Of a stretch of 64,000 nt of DNA, positions 62,712 to 64,000 are shown piece after piece. The stretch is from Arcobacter sp. CECT 8986 (lineage in GTDB: Bacteria; Campylobacterota; Campylobacteria; Campylobacterales; Arcobacteraceae): positions 1 through 64,000 of the forward strand of contig NZ_PDKG01000007.1 in the NCBI RefSeq assembly GCF_004116725.1, read 5' to 3'. The position numbers and the translations under genes were made by a program. Positions within the stretch are counted from its first letter, which is position 1, and every line of letters starts with the position of its first letter. The notes under the pieces were generated by a model. The model saw nothing but the letters and a program-made list of their open reading frames with translations, had not been told where the DNA came from and searched no databases.

Positions 62712-64000
62712 ATGTCATTAGTTAAGATTGATAATTTATCAAAGGCTTTTGATAATAATTTAGCTTTAAAAAATATCAATATTAATATAAAAGAGAAAAA
62801 AGTTACAGGATTAGTAGGTCCTGATGGAGCAGGAAAAACTACTCTTATTAGACTAATGATAGGATTATTAGATAAAACAAGTGGTGAAATAACTGTGTTA
62901 GGACACTCTCTTCCAAAATTTGCACATGAAATACAAAAAGAGATTGGATATATGCCTCAAAAGTTTGGTTTATATGAAGATTTAAGTGTGCATGAAAATC
63001 TTAATTTATATGCAAAATTACAAGAGATTCCAAAAAATGAAATATCTAAAAGAATAGAAGAACTTCTAAAATTTACTAATTTAACAGACTTTTCCTCTTT
63101 TTTAGCAAAAAATCTATCTGGAGGAATGAAGCAAAAACTAGGTTTAGCTTGTGCACTTATAAAAAAACCAAAATTACTGCTACTTGATGAACCAGGAGTT
63201 GGTGTTGATCCTATTTCAAGAAGAGAGTTATGGCAAATTGTACAACAATTAATAGAAGATAACGTAGGTGTAATATGGAGTACAGCATATTTAGATGAAG
63301 CACAGCTTTGTGATGAAGTGATTTTATTAAATCAAGGCACAGTTCTTTTCAATGGAAAACCTGATGATTTAAAAAAAACAATGAATAATAAAGTCTTTAA
63401 ATTAGTAGGCTCATTTAAAAATAAAAGAGAGACATTAAGACTTGCACTAAAAAGTGATAAAGTGAAAGATGGGGTGATATTGGGTGATAGCATAAAGCTA
63501 GTATGTGATGATGAAAGCTTTTTACCTAATTTAAAAGACATAGATGCAATAAATTGTAAGTATGAAAAAATAGAACCTAATTTTGAAGATGGTTTTATGA
63601 ATATTTTAAATGGGAATTTCAATTCAGATTCCCCTTTGTCTAAAGAACTTAAAACTTTAGAAAAGATTGATGGAAGTTTAATTGAAGCCATTTCTTTAAC
63701 TAAAAAATTTGGAAATTTTGTTGCTACAAATAATGTTAATTTTCAAATAAAACAAGGTGAAATATTTGGTTTTTTAGGACCAAATGGTGCAGGAAAATCA
63801 ACCACTTTTAAGATGTTATGTGGACTATTACATCCAACAAGTGGTGAAGCAAAAGTTCTTGGTTTAAGTTTAGAAAAAAGTTCATATTTAGCAAGAAAAA
63901 AAATAGGTTATATGTCTCAAAAATTTGCTTTATATGGAGATATCTCTGTAATAGAAAATATGAGATTTTTTGCAGGAATATATGGTTTAAAGGGAAAAGG
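62712..64000 (+). CDS. ABC exporter tandem ATPase (YbhF/RbbA-like), partial
   Basis: The reading frame stays open to the right edge, giving about 430 residues. It contains a full ATP-binding domain with Walker A GPDGAGKTT near 37, signature LSGGMKQK near 136 and Walker B LLLLDEPG near 158. A second domain begins near 325 with Walker A GPNGAGKSTT near 357. Two ATPase domains in one chain after an HlyD adaptor match YbhF-type drug or cation exporters. Membrane permease genes would be expected further right. It starts six bases after the adaptor gene. Confidence 0.9.
   Translation, partial: MSLVKIDNLSKAFDNNLALKNININIKEKKVTGLVGPDGAGKTTLIRLMIGLLDKTSGEITVLGHSLPKFAHEIQKEIGYMPQKFGLYEDLSVHENLNLYAKLQEIPKNEISKRIEELLKFTNLTDFSSFLAKNLSGGMKQKLGLACALIKKPKLLLLDEPGVGVDPISRRELWQIVQQLIEDNVGVIWSTAYLDEAQLCDEVILLNQGTVLFNGKPDDLKKTMNNKVFKLVGSFKNKRETLRLALKSDKVKDGVILGDSIKLVCDDESFLPNLKDIDAINCKYEKIEPNFEDGFMNILNGNFNSDSPLSKELKTLEKIDGSLIEAISLTKKFGNFVATNNVNFQIKQGEIFGFLGPNGAGKSTTFKMLCGLLHPTSGEAKVLGLSLEKSSYLARKKIGYMSQKFALYGDISVIENMRFFAGIYGLKGK

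Noticed and set aside
63332-63691. A 119-codon minus-strand ORF near the right edge
   Set aside because: It is antisense to the linker between the two ATPase domains of the ABC exporter protein, which is clearly the real gene.

Overview
The window is chromosomal DNA of very low GC content from a member of the Campylobacterota, most probably an Arcobacter-like organism (Arcobacteraceae). This rests on the extreme A+T bias, the DnaA partner gene hobA in a lysC-hobA-holB-folP run, the futalosine-route menaquinone gene mqnC, and a gltX-yggT-slt order that I recall from Campylobacter. The genus call is inference.

Region 1 (1-18959, all on the minus strand) is a type VI secretion locus. In transcription order it reads tssA, tssB, tssC, tssE, tssF, tssG, tssH/clpV, a 38-residue lipoprotein gene, an FHA-domain gene, tssJ, tssK, tssL, tssM, a PP2C phosphatase, a Ser/Thr kinase, hcp, and the start of what looks like vgrG running off the left edge. 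It encodes sheath, baseplate, membrane complex, recycling ATPase, tube and a threonine-phosphorylation control module. Genes mostly abut or overlap, so one long operon is likely.

Region 2 (18960-49159) is housekeeping DNA. It holds a CbiX-like chelatase, an M3 peptidase, prmC, hemW, a Nudix hydrolase, lysC, hobA, holB, folP, tyrA, bamA, mqnC, an M16-like protein, a glutamyl-tRNA synthetase paralogue that has lost its signature motifs, yggT, slt, mobB, fbp, metG, a Mur-ligase N-domain-like protein, an S24 repressor with palindromic operators, an oxaloacetate decarboxylase set (oadG, oadA, oadB), pckA and a RibB protein with a degenerate RibA domain.

Region 3 (49238-61629) starts with tRNA-Gln and initiator tRNA-fMet behind a near-perfect sigma-70 promoter. 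A 12.2-kb element is integrated at the 3' half of the tRNA-fMet gene. A 49-bp direct repeat (49399-49447 and 61581-61629) marks its ends. It encodes a tyrosine integrase, CI-like and CII-like regulators, a Rep_trans-type rolling-circle replication protein, a possible ssDNA-binding protein, a T4-type lysozyme with a possible holin, a collagen-like fibre with a tail-collar tip, and about ten unrecognised proteins. I see no terminase, portal, tailed-phage capsid, tail tube, tape measure or P-loop ATPase. It is therefore either a non-tailed rolling-circle virus of an undescribed type or a satellite, and it is the most interesting part of the window. Its rep gene and one upstream gene each sit behind mutually exclusive hairpins that could hide or expose the ribosome binding site.

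Region 4 (61737-64000) resumes host DNA with an HlyD-type lipoprotein adaptor and the first part of a tandem-ATPase ABC exporter protein, cut by the right edge.
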